Source: JANWHF01 sp036276235
GTDB lineage: Bacteria > Planctomycetota > Phycisphaerae > Tepidisphaerales > Tepidisphaeraceae
Length of the DNA stretch: 36,573 nucleotides
Assembly: GCA_036276235.1 (NCBI GenBank)
Contig: DATBDZ010000356.1
Location: 1-36,573, forward strand
Direction: 5' to 3'
In this document: in pieces, positions 7,030 to 14,804 of the stretch
How the letters are laid out: the number at the start of each line of letters is the position of its first letter
How positions within the stretch are numbered: the first letter of the stretch is position 1
Notes under the pieces: model-generated
Told to the model about the DNA's origin: nothing
What the model saw: only the letters and a program-made list of their open reading frames with translations
The model's database searches: none
Program-made: the position numbers and the translations under genes

Positions 7030-8037
7030 ATGTCCATTCTTCTCACACCCCGAAGCGGCAATTCGCGAAAGTCCAACTACGCGATGACAAGCGACGAGGC
7101 GAAAATCGAAGCATATCTCAGCCGGTGCCATGAATTCTCGCGCGAGAAGCTCAACGCGCTGGGGAACTTTCCCAGCGCGGGAACGCTGGAGGAGAGAACC
7201 GCATTCAGTAAATCATCCGAGCGATGGTTGGGCCTCTGCCAGCGATTTGCCGCCGGTGCGCGCATCCTGCGAAAAGGCGACGGGATGACAGCGCCGGTAA
7301 AGGGATTGCTTGAGCAGGAGAAGGTCGTAGATGGAGCAACGCACCCGCTTCCCGGCTGGCTCACAGGGCGAGATACCCACTCGCAGGAGTTTGACGCCGA
7401 CAATCCTCTTCACGCGCGCATCGGCGCGGAGATGGAAGAGATGCAGCGCGAAACGCTGGAAACAATCATTCCGAGGTTGATCGGGCCATGGGCCAAGCAG
7501 AGAGCGCAGGAGGTTCTTGCGCGGAAGTTTGGCGTCGGAACCGCCAAGGATTCCTCATTCACGGCCAAGCTCGACAAGGCCACAGACCACGAGCTTACAA
7601 CGATGCGTCACGACAACACTCTACCGACCGACCAGCAGGCCGCGGTGCGCGACGAAATTCGCCTCCGTGCCTCTTTGACCAAACGCCAGGAGCAACCCAC
7701 TATGACCGTCACGACCACCACGACTACCCCGATGAACAGCGCCGCCAAGCTGGCCGCCGCCGAATGGGCGAAGCTACCACAGGCAACGCGCGAAAAGTGG
7801 AACAGCGACCAGCAGCTATTCATCGAGGCGCGCGAGCGCGGTTTCACCAACCCCGACCGCGCTATCGGCGCAAGACTGGACGCGGAAGCCGCAGCGCAGG
7901 AGCAGCAACGCCAAGAGCAGGCCGCGAAGTCGTCGGGATGCGAAACCGCCATCGGCCGCGCGATGAAGTCGCACGGTGGCGGCAACTACAGCATGAGCTA
8001 TGCGGACTACCAACGGAGCAAAGATCGCGCGAATTGA
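7030..8037 (+). CDS. Unknown protein with a probable internal start (two products)
   Basis: A 335-residue protein with a good ribosome site (AAGGAAA). Residues about 18-200 are mainly helical, with a WLGLCQRFAAGARILRKGDG segment and LHARIGAEMEEMQRE. Residues 225-237 are a Thr-rich linker, and the last 110 residues are helical, Gln/Ala-rich and hydrophilic. An in-frame ATG at 7702 (residue 225) has AGGAG nine bases upstream, so a 111-residue C-terminal product may be made separately. That arrangement recalls nested scaffold genes in phage head modules, but no protease or capsid motif is visible here. The family is unknown. The 213 bases before it hold short inverted repeats and no convincing gene. 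Confidence 0.68.
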   Translation: MSILLTPRSGNSRKSNYAMTSDEAKIEAYLSRCHEFSREKLNALGNFPSAGTLEERTAFSKSSERWLGLCQRFAAGARILRKGDGMTAPVKGLLEQEKVVDGATHPLPGWLTGRDTHSQEFDADNPLHARIGAEMEEMQRETLETIIPRLIGPWAKQRAQEVLARKFGVGTAKDSSFTAKLDKATDHELTTMRHDNTLPTDQQAAVRDEIRLRASLTKRQEQPTMTVTTTTTTPMNSAAKLAAAEWAKLPQATREKWNSDQQLFIEARERGFTNPDRAIGARLDAEAAAQEQQRQEQAAKSSGCETAIGRAMKSHGGGNYSMSYADYQRSKDRAN

Positions 8038-8060
8038 TCCGCCGCGTCCCTTTCGTTCGG

Positions 8061-8082
8061 CGGCGCGGTGAAAGCCGCGCCG
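8061..8082 (+). terminator. GC-rich hairpin after the 7030-8037 gene
   Basis: CGGCGCGG and CCGCGCCG form a perfect 8-base stem with a TGAAAG loop, 23 bases after the stop codon. A T-rich stretch (TTGTTTGCTTCTTTC) follows. This could be an intrinsic terminator or attenuator between the two halves of the rightward operon; the T-tract is interrupted. Confidence 0.45.
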
Positions 8083-8258
8083 TCGGATTGTTTGCTTCTT
8101 TCCCGGTGCGCGGTGACACGCCGCCGCGCCCGGCGATTTTGAATCGTGATTGAAGCTGGCCGGTGGCCACCGGACAAACATCGCCGCGATGTTACCAGAT
8201 TCATCCCAACAGTTTCGCGGCAGAAGGAGCATGCAGCAGCTCGTGAATCAGAGCATTC

Positions 8259-9188
8259 ATGCCAATTATTGTTACACAGCGATATTCTGGAAGCAGCCTG
8301 CGCAAAGTCTCGAATGCGTGGGTTGCGCGCGAAAGCTGGAACGTCACCGGCACGCCAGACAAATCCACGGCGATTGAAGTCGCGTGCTCGCACAACCTGC
8401 CGCACTCGATCAATCCCAACATGCGCGCGGGGCATCGCGACGCGAGCAACTACAAGGGTCCGCTGTCGTGGATCGTGACGGCCGATTTCACCTTTGGCGA
8501 TCACGGCGCATGCGCCCAGACACCGCTGGATGAGCCAGCCAAGATTTTAGCCGAGGCGGGCATCGAGATGGTCCCCACTGACATCGACAAAGATCAGAAT
8601 GCGATTTTGAACTCGGCAGGTGACCCATTCGACCCGCCGCAATCGGGTGCGGTTCACACGCTCGGCTTATGCGTCCGGCTGGCCGTGCCTTTTTACAACA
8701 TTCAGGAAGCCATCAAGATCACGGACGCCGTGAACAGTGACCCCTTCGAGCTTCGCGGTGCCGGCGGCGTTGAACCAGGACAATGCCATTGCCGTTCCTA
8801 CAAGCCGACGGAGGATTACACGGAAAATGCGCCATTCGTGTGGGTGGAGTACGTTTTTGAATTCGCCGAAGGCGTAGAACCATGGCAAAGCATCACTTTC
8901 GATGAAGGCCGAAACGGCTGGTATGTGAACCTCTTCAATGAAACTGTTAAAGGCCAGATTTGCTACAACGACGGAACACCGGTTAATCAGGATGTTCGCT
9001 TAGATGGAACTGGCAAGCCGATGGACCCCAAGATGAAGATTGTGGACAAGGACGGCAAGACGTGGCCGCCCGTCAACAATCCAAACAAGCCGCCGGGAAT
9101 CGAAATACTCAAAAGCCGGAGCAACGCGACCGCCACGAGCCTGATTTGGCGCGACAAGCAGCAGGTGCCTTTCACCGGGCTGATTTAA
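8259..9188 (+). CDS. Probable virion-associated protein of planctomycete provirus type
   Basis: A 309-residue protein without coiled coil, signal peptide or membrane segment. It starts IIVTQRYSGSSLRKVSNAWV and has beta-rich segments (PLSWIVTADFTFGDHG, FVWVEYVFEFAEGVEPWQSI, NGWYVNLFNETVKGQICYND). The C-terminal region is rich in Pro, Asp and Asn, as in exposed loops. Its beta-rich composition and its position just before a tape-measure-like gene suggest a tail or other structural component. I base this on context and overall character, not on a domain match. The ribosome site is weak. The 220 bases upstream hold a hairpin and no clear gene. Confidence 0.6.
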   Translation: MPIIVTQRYSGSSLRKVSNAWVARESWNVTGTPDKSTAIEVACSHNLPHSINPNMRAGHRDASNYKGPLSWIVTADFTFGDHGACAQTPLDEPAKILAEAGIEMVPTDIDKDQNAILNSAGDPFDPPQSGAVHTLGLCVRLAVPFYNIQEAIKITDAVNSDPFELRGAGGVEPGQCHCRSYKPTEDYTENAPFVWVEYVFEFAEGVEPWQSITFDEGRNGWYVNLFNETVKGQICYNDGTPVNQDVRLDGTGKPMDPKMKIVDKDGKTWPPVNNPNKPPGIEILKSRSNATATSLIWRDKQQVPFTGLI

Positions 9189-9199
9189 CTGGAAATCAA

Positions 9200-9466
9200 A
9201 TGCTCAACCGACTCGACATAACGCCGCAGGAATGGGGCCAAGGCAATGGGAAGATCATCCGCGACGTGGGGAAAGACTCCACCGCGATGGAAGATCAGTG
9301 CGCGCAGATATGCGAGCTTGTCAGCGAGCGCCAGGAGTATCGCGCCGAGGCGCAACAGTACATCCTTCCGGAGTTGGAAGCGTGCATCGGGAGCCTCGAA
9401 TCGTTTGTGCATCGTCTGGAGCAACTTAAACAAGCATTGATCACACCGGCCACGCCGGAGAACTAA
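9200..9466 (+). CDS. Small helical protein upstream of the tape-measure-like gene
   Basis: An 88-residue acidic protein, starting 11 bases after the preceding stop. After a short polar N-terminus it forms two helices (DSTAMEDQCAQICELVSERQ and AEAQQYILPELEACIGSLES followed by FVHRLEQLKQALI) with heptad spacing. Small helical proteins just before a tape measure are often tail assembly chaperones, but there is no frameshift product or motif to prove that. Four bases separate it from the next gene. Confidence 0.58.
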   Translation: MLNRLDITPQEWGQGNGKIIRDVGKDSTAMEDQCAQICELVSERQEYRAEAQQYILPELEACIGSLESFVHRLEQLKQALITPATPEN

Positions 9467-9470
9467 AACC

Positions 9471-11654
9471 ATGTCAGCCAACCCAAATTCATCCGTTGAA
9501 CTCACTTTGATGGTCAAGGGTGCGGACGTTGGCGCGTCCGACACGTTCGCGAAGCTCGGCAAGAACATGAAGCAGACCTTTGCCGAGGGCTTGCTTGACG
9601 CGAAAAAATTCGAGAGCGGCTACCAGCAGGTTATTGATCGGATCAGCCAGGAGACGCTGGCCAAGCCGCGATTTGTTCCGCAGGCATATGTGCCGCCGCC
9701 GCAGATCACGATTGAACCGCACCCCAGCCAGATCGCTCAGGCCGAAGCGGAGAAGGCGCGAGCCACTGCAAGAGCTAACCTGAGCAATCAGACAGTCGCG
9801 CGATTCAGGCCGGAAAGTGACGAAGACGAAGGCGGGTTTCGCTCCGCCTTTGATTCCGTGAATCAGTCGCTTGGCCGCCGATCATTCGCCTCGAAATTTC
9901 TCCATTTGGTTGGTTCGGGCGGCGCGGTTGGCCTCGTCGCCAGCGAGATCAAAGGAGCCGCCGAACATATGGCGGAGCTGAACAAGCAAATCGAGGAAGG
10001 TGATCGTAGTTGGCAGGGTATCGCGATCGGCGTCGGGAAATCACTTCCGATCTTCGGCAGGGTAGTTGAAGCTGGCCAGGCAATCCGCGAAGCGCTAACG
10101 GGCGAACGTCTGGAAATCGACCGCGTCAACGAATCCGCCAAGGCCGGCACAGAGCACGCTGAATTCATGCTGCGGTCCGTGCGCGAACAGCGAAAGGAAT
10201 GGGTAGAGATTGGCCGTTCGGTGCGCGATGCCTACCAAGAGGCAGCACGCGCCGGATTGGCCGGACCGGCGGCCACAATCGCGCGAATCAACACTGGCCA
10301 GCAGAATCGGGCCGCCGACATCCCCGAGCAGATGCAGGACGCACTGCGCGCCGCCGATGATAAATTCGCCAAGCAATTCGCGGACGCAAATAAACGCGCT
10401 TCCGATTTAGCAGCCCGGCTCCAGCCAGACGAAGGCCAGCGCATCGCCAGAATCGGATTCAATAACAGGGGATCGGTGGGCGTGGCCGAAACCATCCACC
10501 ACAAAGAATACGACGAGTATCATGCGATTCAGGATCAGATCACCCAACTGTCCGAGCAAAAGGAAGCTGAGCGCGAGCAGATCAGGCAGAAGTTTGCGGA
10601 GCAGGAGAAGGCCGCGCGGGCAAAAGACGCGGCCGAGCTTCGCGAGATTGAGCGCGAATCACAGCGGCAGATGGATGAGATCGCGCGGGAAGGATATCTA
10701 AAAACTGCGCAGGATCAGGCGGAAGTGGAAGCGCAGAAGCTCCGCCTACAGTCGCGGGGATTTGAAGGGGAGCAGTTGTTGCTCAGGGCGAACCTTGAGC
10801 GGCAGACGGAAACCATCGCACACAACGCCGAACTGGCCAAGGAGAAGATCACGCTCGAATTTCCCGCCTCACGCGACCGCGCCGGTTTGCTCAGTGGCAT
10901 CGACGACGACGCCAAAGCGCAGACGCACGCGGCCGCGCAGCGTGCCGCGATCGCCGCTGAGCAGCAGCGCCGCCAGCAGGTTCTGAATATTGCCGAGCAG
11001 TCGGCAGACGTGCGACACCAAGAGATGCAAGACCTGTCGATGCAGGTAGCGCTGGGCGACAAGGCCGCAAAACTTGCATACGACGAATTGCAGCGGCTCG
11101 ATGAGAAGGCGCGGCGGCAGCAGGAGATTACCCGCCTGCTGCAAGGCGAGAATCTCACGATTGAGAACCGCACGAAGCTTCTGGCCGAGCAGTCCGCGCT
11201 CGATGCGCGGACGGATGCCGCACGCCAGGGCGCGAACGCTACAACCACCCGCGATGCAGCACGGCAGGCAATTGAAGGATCGGGCATCAGCATTGCCGAG
11301 AAGGCGCTGAAGCAGTTCGACATTAAGGAAAAATATCGCGGCCTGCGCGAGCGGCTTGCCGCCGTCGGCGGCCCGGACTCCGCCAAAGCACTTTCTCTAT
11401 TGCCGACGTTGGAACAACGCGAGCTTGGACTAGCAGCGCGTCAGGGTATCGAGCCGGTAGGGACCGCTGGCGTCCAGTCGAATCGCTTCGGGCGTCTTCA
11501 CGGCTTCGGCCTTGCCGCTCGCGAAGACGCGGCACACCGCCAGCACGACGTAGGGCCGGAACTGTTGAAGACGCTACAGGAAATGCTGGGCGTCATGAAG
11601 CATCAGGACGACGTGATCCATCAGAGCGCTGGGCAACAAGCGCCGCTGTTCTGA
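9471..11654 (+). CDS. Tape-measure-like coiled-coil protein
   Basis: The largest protein of the element, 727 residues. The first 45 residues (VELTLMVKGADVGASDTFAK) look like the beta-start common in tail tape measure proteins. Residues about 135-205 hold hydrophobic, glycine-rich segments (FLHLVGSGGAVGLVASEI, IAIGVGKSLPIFGRVVEAGQ), as in proteins that insert into the host membrane. Residues about 280-640 are long Ala/Glu/Gln/Arg-rich coiled coil (EREQIRQKFAEQEKAARAKD). In siphophages such a protein sets tail length and helps DNA entry. Other long coiled-coil phage proteins cannot be excluded. It is the last gene of the rightward block and meets the leftward gene end to end. Confidence 0.6.
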   Translation: MSANPNSSVELTLMVKGADVGASDTFAKLGKNMKQTFAEGLLDAKKFESGYQQVIDRISQETLAKPRFVPQAYVPPPQITIEPHPSQIAQAEAEKARATARANLSNQTVARFRPESDEDEGGFRSAFDSVNQSLGRRSFASKFLHLVGSGGAVGLVASEIKGAAEHMAELNKQIEEGDRSWQGIAIGVGKSLPIFGRVVEAGQAIREALTGERLEIDRVNESAKAGTEHAEFMLRSVREQRKEWVEIGRSVRDAYQEAARAGLAGPAATIARINTGQQNRAADIPEQMQDALRAADDKFAKQFADANKRASDLAARLQPDEGQRIARIGFNNRGSVGVAETIHHKEYDEYHAIQDQITQLSEQKEAEREQIRQKFAEQEKAARAKDAAELREIERESQRQMDEIAREGYLKTAQDQAEVEAQKLRLQSRGFEGEQLLLRANLERQTETIAHNAELAKEKITLEFPASRDRAGLLSGIDDDAKAQTHAAAQRAAIAAEQQRRQQVLNIAEQSADVRHQEMQDLSMQVALGDKAAKLAYDELQRLDEKARRQQEITRLLQGENLTIENRTKLLAEQSALDARTDAARQGANATTTRDAARQAIEGSGISIAEKALKQFDIKEKYRGLRERLAAVGGPDSAKALSLLPTLEQRELGLAARQGIEPVGTAGVQSNRFGRLHGFGLAAREDAAHRQHDVGPELLKTLQEMLGVMKHQDDVIHQSAGQQAPLF

Positions 11655-11700
11655 TTTTGAAATGTTCTTTGACAACCGAATAGCAGAAGGGGGATGAAGG

Positions 11701-12630
11701 TTAAGACATTCGCCGAAGCGTCAATCGCACTTCGTCAAGCAAGGGTTTTTCATCGGCAGTGACCTTGTCGAAGTCCGCTCGGGTCATACCCTTAACCTGC
11801 GGCCAATATGGAAAGACCGGAATAGTTAGAGCAAGCCGAGAGATCGGCGCTAAATTAATCCCGGCAAACAACTGCGGAGCCAGCCTCTCGATAACGGCTA
11901 AGCTCCGAACCAGCACCTTCATATTTTCCAACATCTGTTCGAGAAGGATGGACAGCCGCATTTGGATTCTCTCGGATTCCGAACCCTTGCGCGGCCTGCT
12001 GTCTTCCGGCCCGATCAGCTCGAATTCTACGAAGGGAGCGTACGTTTCCGGTTGCTTGATCTGAGCAACGCCGGCGATGAGTTCTAGTCCCTCCACCTTA
12101 AAATCAGTAGAGACTGCATGAGTCCATCGGACAGGCAATGTAGGATCGCCTAGCGCTGCATCGCGCTTGTATTGTATTTTCCAAGGGCCGTCGGTCTGCT
12201 GCTTCAAGTCCAACAGAAGATTAAATAGGTGCGAGCGCAGGGCGGAATATTTCCCAATCGATTCGTCGCAATTGCGCAGCGCGATCTTGAATTGTTCCCG
12301 GTCGATCTGGACGGATTGTGTCGTCGGCTGGGCGCTCGTATCGGATCGCAGCATCCGAGAAATCTGCCAATTGAAGCAACAATAAATCAAGTAGTTGACA
12401 AACAGGCACACGCCGACGCAGACCCACCAGAGTTGCCGGGGATTGCCGCCGGGAAAGGTGACGAGTGGACTCATAAGGGAACCCCAAACCACCAGCAAAA
12501 GGACACCCAGCCAATGATTAACGAAAAAGTCTCCTGGATGAAAACCATTGATCGACGGAGCACCTTTGTCATGGGGGCGGTCGTCGGCTTTGTCGCCGGC
12601 ATCACTTTTTTCTCGTGGATGATTTGTCAT
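11701..12630 (-). CDS. Two-TM membrane protein with cytoplasmic domain, possible cargo/exclusion gene
   Basis: From the ATG at 12630 the protein has 309 residues. A hydrophilic N-terminus of about 38 residues (NHPREKSDAGDKADDRPHDK) precedes TM1 (about 40-58, WLGVLLLVVWGSLMSPLV) and TM2 (about 68-87, LWWVCVGVCLFVNYLIYCCF). A roughly 215-residue, mixed alpha/beta soluble domain follows. Upstream in-frame codons are rejected because they overlap the preceding HTH gene. It is transcribed against the structural-type genes, probably with the HTH gene 20 bases upstream. A reversed two-TM gene in a provirus is typical of lysogenic-conversion, superinfection-exclusion or defence functions; this is inference, as no family is recognised. 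No strong ribosome site is seen. Confidence 0.68.
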   Translation of the reverse strand: MTNHPREKSDAGDKADDRPHDKGAPSINGFHPGDFFVNHWLGVLLLVVWGSLMSPLVTFPGGNPRQLWWVCVGVCLFVNYLIYCCFNWQISRMLRSDTSAQPTTQSVQIDREQFKIALRNCDESIGKYSALRSHLFNLLLDLKQQTDGPWKIQYKRDAALGDPTLPVRWTHAVSTDFKVEGLELIAGVAQIKQPETYAPFVEFELIGPEDSRPRKGSESERIQMRLSILLEQMLENMKVLVRSLAVIERLAPQLFAGINLAPISRLALTIPVFPYWPQVKGMTRADFDKVTADEKPLLDEVRLTLRRMS

Positions 12631-12649
12631 GTGACGCGGTAGACGCCGC

Positions 12650-12847
12650 TCAGGACTTTCGTGGCCGGCCGCGCGGCTGTGAAGCCTTGAGCTTGCGGAC
12701 GGCGGCAACGCTCACGAGGGTAGCAACCAGATTGCCGACGGTTGTTTTCTTCCCCTTGAGCTTGCCGGATTTGAGCCAGCGGGAAATGGTCCCACGTGCA
12801 ACGCCGGTTATCTCTGCCGCTCGATTGACGGCTTGAACGTCATCCAT
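12650..12847 (-). CDS. Small HTH regulator (repressor/excisionase-like), probably leaderless
   Basis: A 65-residue protein with a clear HTH: AVNRAAEITGVARGTISRWL is helix-turn-recognition helix, followed by a basic wing (KSGKLKGKKTTVGNLVATLV) and an Arg/Lys-rich end (PRGRPRKS) like an AT-hook. It is read leftward, divergent from the rightward operon starting at 12985. An extended -10 element sits only six bases before the ATG, so the message is probably leaderless, as for lambda cI. It is a good candidate for the element's lysogeny regulator. A metallopeptidase of ImmA type is encoded in the opposing operon and could act on it. Confidence 0.75.
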   Translation of the reverse strand: MDDVQAVNRAAEITGVARGTISRWLKSGKLKGKKTTVGNLVATLVSVAAVRKLKASQPRGRPRKS

Positions 12848-12853
12848 TCGCGA

Positions 12854-12859
12854 ATTGTA
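12854..12859 (-). promoter_or_regulatory. Extended -10 promoter of the HTH gene
   Basis: On the minus strand TGGTACAAT gives an extended -10 (TG-N-TACAAT), with the ATG six bases downstream, implying a transcript that starts at or next to the start codon. A CACGTG palindrome lies next to it at 12861-12866, and a second at 12793-12798 inside the HTH gene. These could be operators. Confidence 0.5.
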
Positions 12860-12886
12860 CCACGTGATTAAATCGCTGCCATAGGG

Positions 12887-12915
12887 TTGACGGGAAATGG
12901 AGCGCGTGTTTTAAT
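12887..12915 (+). promoter_or_regulatory. Sigma70-type promoter of the rightward regulatory operon
   Basis: TTGACG at 12887-12892 and TTTAAT at 12910-12915 are separated by 17 bases, a good match to a housekeeping promoter. Downstream, GCCCCCG (12927-12933) and CGGGGGC (12947-12953) can form a 7-base stem in the leader. GAGGAG lies nine bases before the ATG at 12985. Confidence 0.6.
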
Positions 12916-12984
12916 TCGGAGGAAGTGCCCCCGCGTGCGTCAACACCGGGGGCTTGGCCCGAACTCTTACGAGGAGTCCAAGCA

Positions 12985-14172
12985 ATGCCTACGCTACCCG
13001 CAGCGGCAGCGCCGCCGCAACACGTCGATGCGTCACAAGTTCAGATCGGACCCGACGCCTACAGCGTGGTCTTCGAGCAATCCGACCGGATCGCCGACCA
13101 CGACAAGCGCGTCATTTTCATTCCGCCGGGACTTCCGCCGGAAGCCATGCCGCTAGCGATCGCAAAAGCCGTCAGCGCCGCCTGGGCGGATCGGCTCGCC
13201 GCGTTCGCGCGATGCCTGACAAGCCAATGGCAGATTTTCAGCCGGGCGCTTGAGGCGATTGAAAACGACATCGGGGAAATCACCGAGGATGAGGCGGACG
13301 TGTTCGCAATGATCGTCAAGCTCCGCCGGCTGGGCGTCCGGTTCGATTCGCAATTCCTTCTGCAAATGGGAGAAGCCAGCGCCGACATGATCGGCCGGGA
13401 AAGCTTCATCGACGACGATGAGGATCAGAATCTTGTTGAGCACGAAATTAACATGACGGAGGCGGAGCAATCGAGCGACGATGAGCCGGGCTTTCCGTCG
13501 ACGGAAAGTTATTACCACAGTGACCGCGAGCGAGAATCAACGGGCCGCTGGAAGCTCGATCACAAGCGCCGCGAGACTCAACCGGACCGCCGACACGGCG
13601 GCATCAGGCGCAAGGTACAGCCGCTATTCATCGAGCGCCCCGACGATCTGGTTGACCGCAGTTGCGACGAGCACGGTGAAGCGGCAGACGGACTTATCGA
13701 GCACGAAACCAACTGCGATGAATCGATGCATGAGGACTGCGACGAGCACGGCGAATTGGATGACCATCAAATCGATTTGCACGGCGAAACCGAATGGATG
13801 CAAATCCCTTTGGAGTGGCCTGCATGGAATGGGCCGCGCAATCCCGAGGAAGCCATGCAGTGCGCGACGGAGAAAACCCAGTTGCTCGATGCAATCGGAA
13901 ACTTCATCAAGCGTGTTGCGCCGGTCCATGAAGCCGCGATGGAGCAAGCCAAGCGTGATTATGAAGCGTTCGGCGCGAAGGTGGAGCAGCGCCAGCAGCA
14001 AGCCGCGACCAACGCCAAACAAAGGAAACGCGCCCGCCTGCGCCAGCAGGAAGCCGTCAACGCTGTTGAGCGGGAGAAGCAATCGGAGCGATTCGCAAAG
14101 GAACGCGATTCAACGAAGCGCCGCGCGGCGTTGAAGCGATTCGCCGTAAAGGAAGCCGAGGTGCGCTCATGA
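12985..14172 (+). CDS. Acidic protein with CDEHGE repeats and a coiled-coil tail, unknown
   Basis: A 395-residue protein; the ATG at 12985 is chosen for its GAGGAG ribosome site. Residues 1-130 are globular (DAYSVVFEQSDRIADHDKRV; FIPPGLPPEAMPLAIAKAVS). Residues about 150-280 are strongly acidic and His/Cys-containing, with CDEHGE at residues 227-232 and again at 252-257 and a variant DLHGETEW after that; such spacing could bind metal. The last 100 residues are a Lys/Arg/Gln/Glu-rich coiled coil. It is first in an operon with the metallopeptidase gene, joined by an ATGA overlap. No family is recognised. It could be a target, inhibitor or partner of the protease. Confidence 0.68.
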   Translation: MPTLPAAAAPPQHVDASQVQIGPDAYSVVFEQSDRIADHDKRVIFIPPGLPPEAMPLAIAKAVSAAWADRLAAFARCLTSQWQIFSRALEAIENDIGEITEDEADVFAMIVKLRRLGVRFDSQFLLQMGEASADMIGRESFIDDDEDQNLVEHEINMTEAEQSSDDEPGFPSTESYYHSDRERESTGRWKLDHKRRETQPDRRHGGIRRKVQPLFIERPDDLVDRSCDEHGEAADGLIEHETNCDESMHEDCDEHGELDDHQIDLHGETEWMQIPLEWPAWNGPRNPEEAMQCATEKTQLLDAIGNFIKRVAPVHEAAMEQAKRDYEAFGAKVEQRQQQAATNAKQRKRARLRQQEAVNAVEREKQSERFAKERDSTKRRAALKRFAVKEAEVRS

Positions 14173-14804
14173 AGTTTGCCGACCCGAACAAGACAGCGGA
14201 CAGGATTCTTGCGTCCTATGCCAAGACCGGAACCCCGCTCCCTCCCGTGGCCAAGCAGTGGCTAAAGCGCCGCACAATGAGGCATCCGGACGTTGCCCGC
14301 GCCACCCAACTCATCATCGACGCCACATCGTTGTTGCGGCAGGCAAAGGGCTTGTTGTGCCGCCACGAATATCTGGTCCGCAAGATTCCGCCCGCGCGCG
14401 GCGACGGGATTCTCTTCTCCGTCGGGCCGTTCGTCTATGCAGTGGAAATTGTCACGGGCCTACTGACGCTTTCGGGCGAGCCCGCGCTAGGCCGTTGCGA
14501 TTACGACGGCATGCGCATCCTGATTGATTCCTCCCTACCGCCAAGTGGCCGGCTTGCAATCGTGTTGCACGAACTGCGCCATAGTTGGAGCTACCACGTC
14601 CCCCAGCCCTCGAATGCAGAAGAGGATTGTGATTTATCGGCGACGATCACAATCAGCGCGATGAATGACCTTTTGGCGCAGGGCGGGGAAGCGGCGTTGC
14701 GTCGGATGCAACCAATGGGGCGCAGGCCAGAGTATGTGAAGCTTGAACTGTACCGTCGGCCGCCGAAGAAAAACGCCGCGAAGGAATCTGAGGTGCGCTC
14801 ATGA
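14169..14804 (+). CDS. HExxH zinc metallopeptidase, ImmA/IrrE-like
   Basis: A 211-residue protein. After a helical N-terminal half, a beta region (GILFSVGPFVYAVEIVTGLL; GMRILIDSSLPPSGRLAIVL) leads into HELRHSW at residues 134-140. Here H134 and H138 would bind zinc and E135 act as base. EEDCD (151-155) offers the third ligand. The layout, beta strands ending in R-x-A-I-V-L-HE-x2-H followed by an acidic E-x2-C/A-D helix, fits the ImmA/IrrE (COG2856) group. Members of that group cleave or inactivate phage-type repressors to trigger induction. It overlaps both neighbours by ATGA. Its C-terminus (KESEVRS) repeats the ending of the preceding gene. Confidence 0.68.
   Translation: MKFADPNKTADRILASYAKTGTPLPPVAKQWLKRRTMRHPDVARATQLIIDATSLLRQAKGLLCRHEYLVRKIPPARGDGILFSVGPFVYAVEIVTGLLTLSGEPALGRCDYDGMRILIDSSLPPSGRLAIVLHELRHSWSYHVPQPSNAEEDCDLSATITISAMNDLLAQGGEAALRRMQPMGRRPEYVKLELYRRPPKKNAAKESEVRS

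Noticed and set aside
12229..12513. Plus-strand coding region opposite the two-TM gene
   Set aside because: Upstream of the small 12514 frame the plus-strand translation is mirror-type sequence without a ribosome site.
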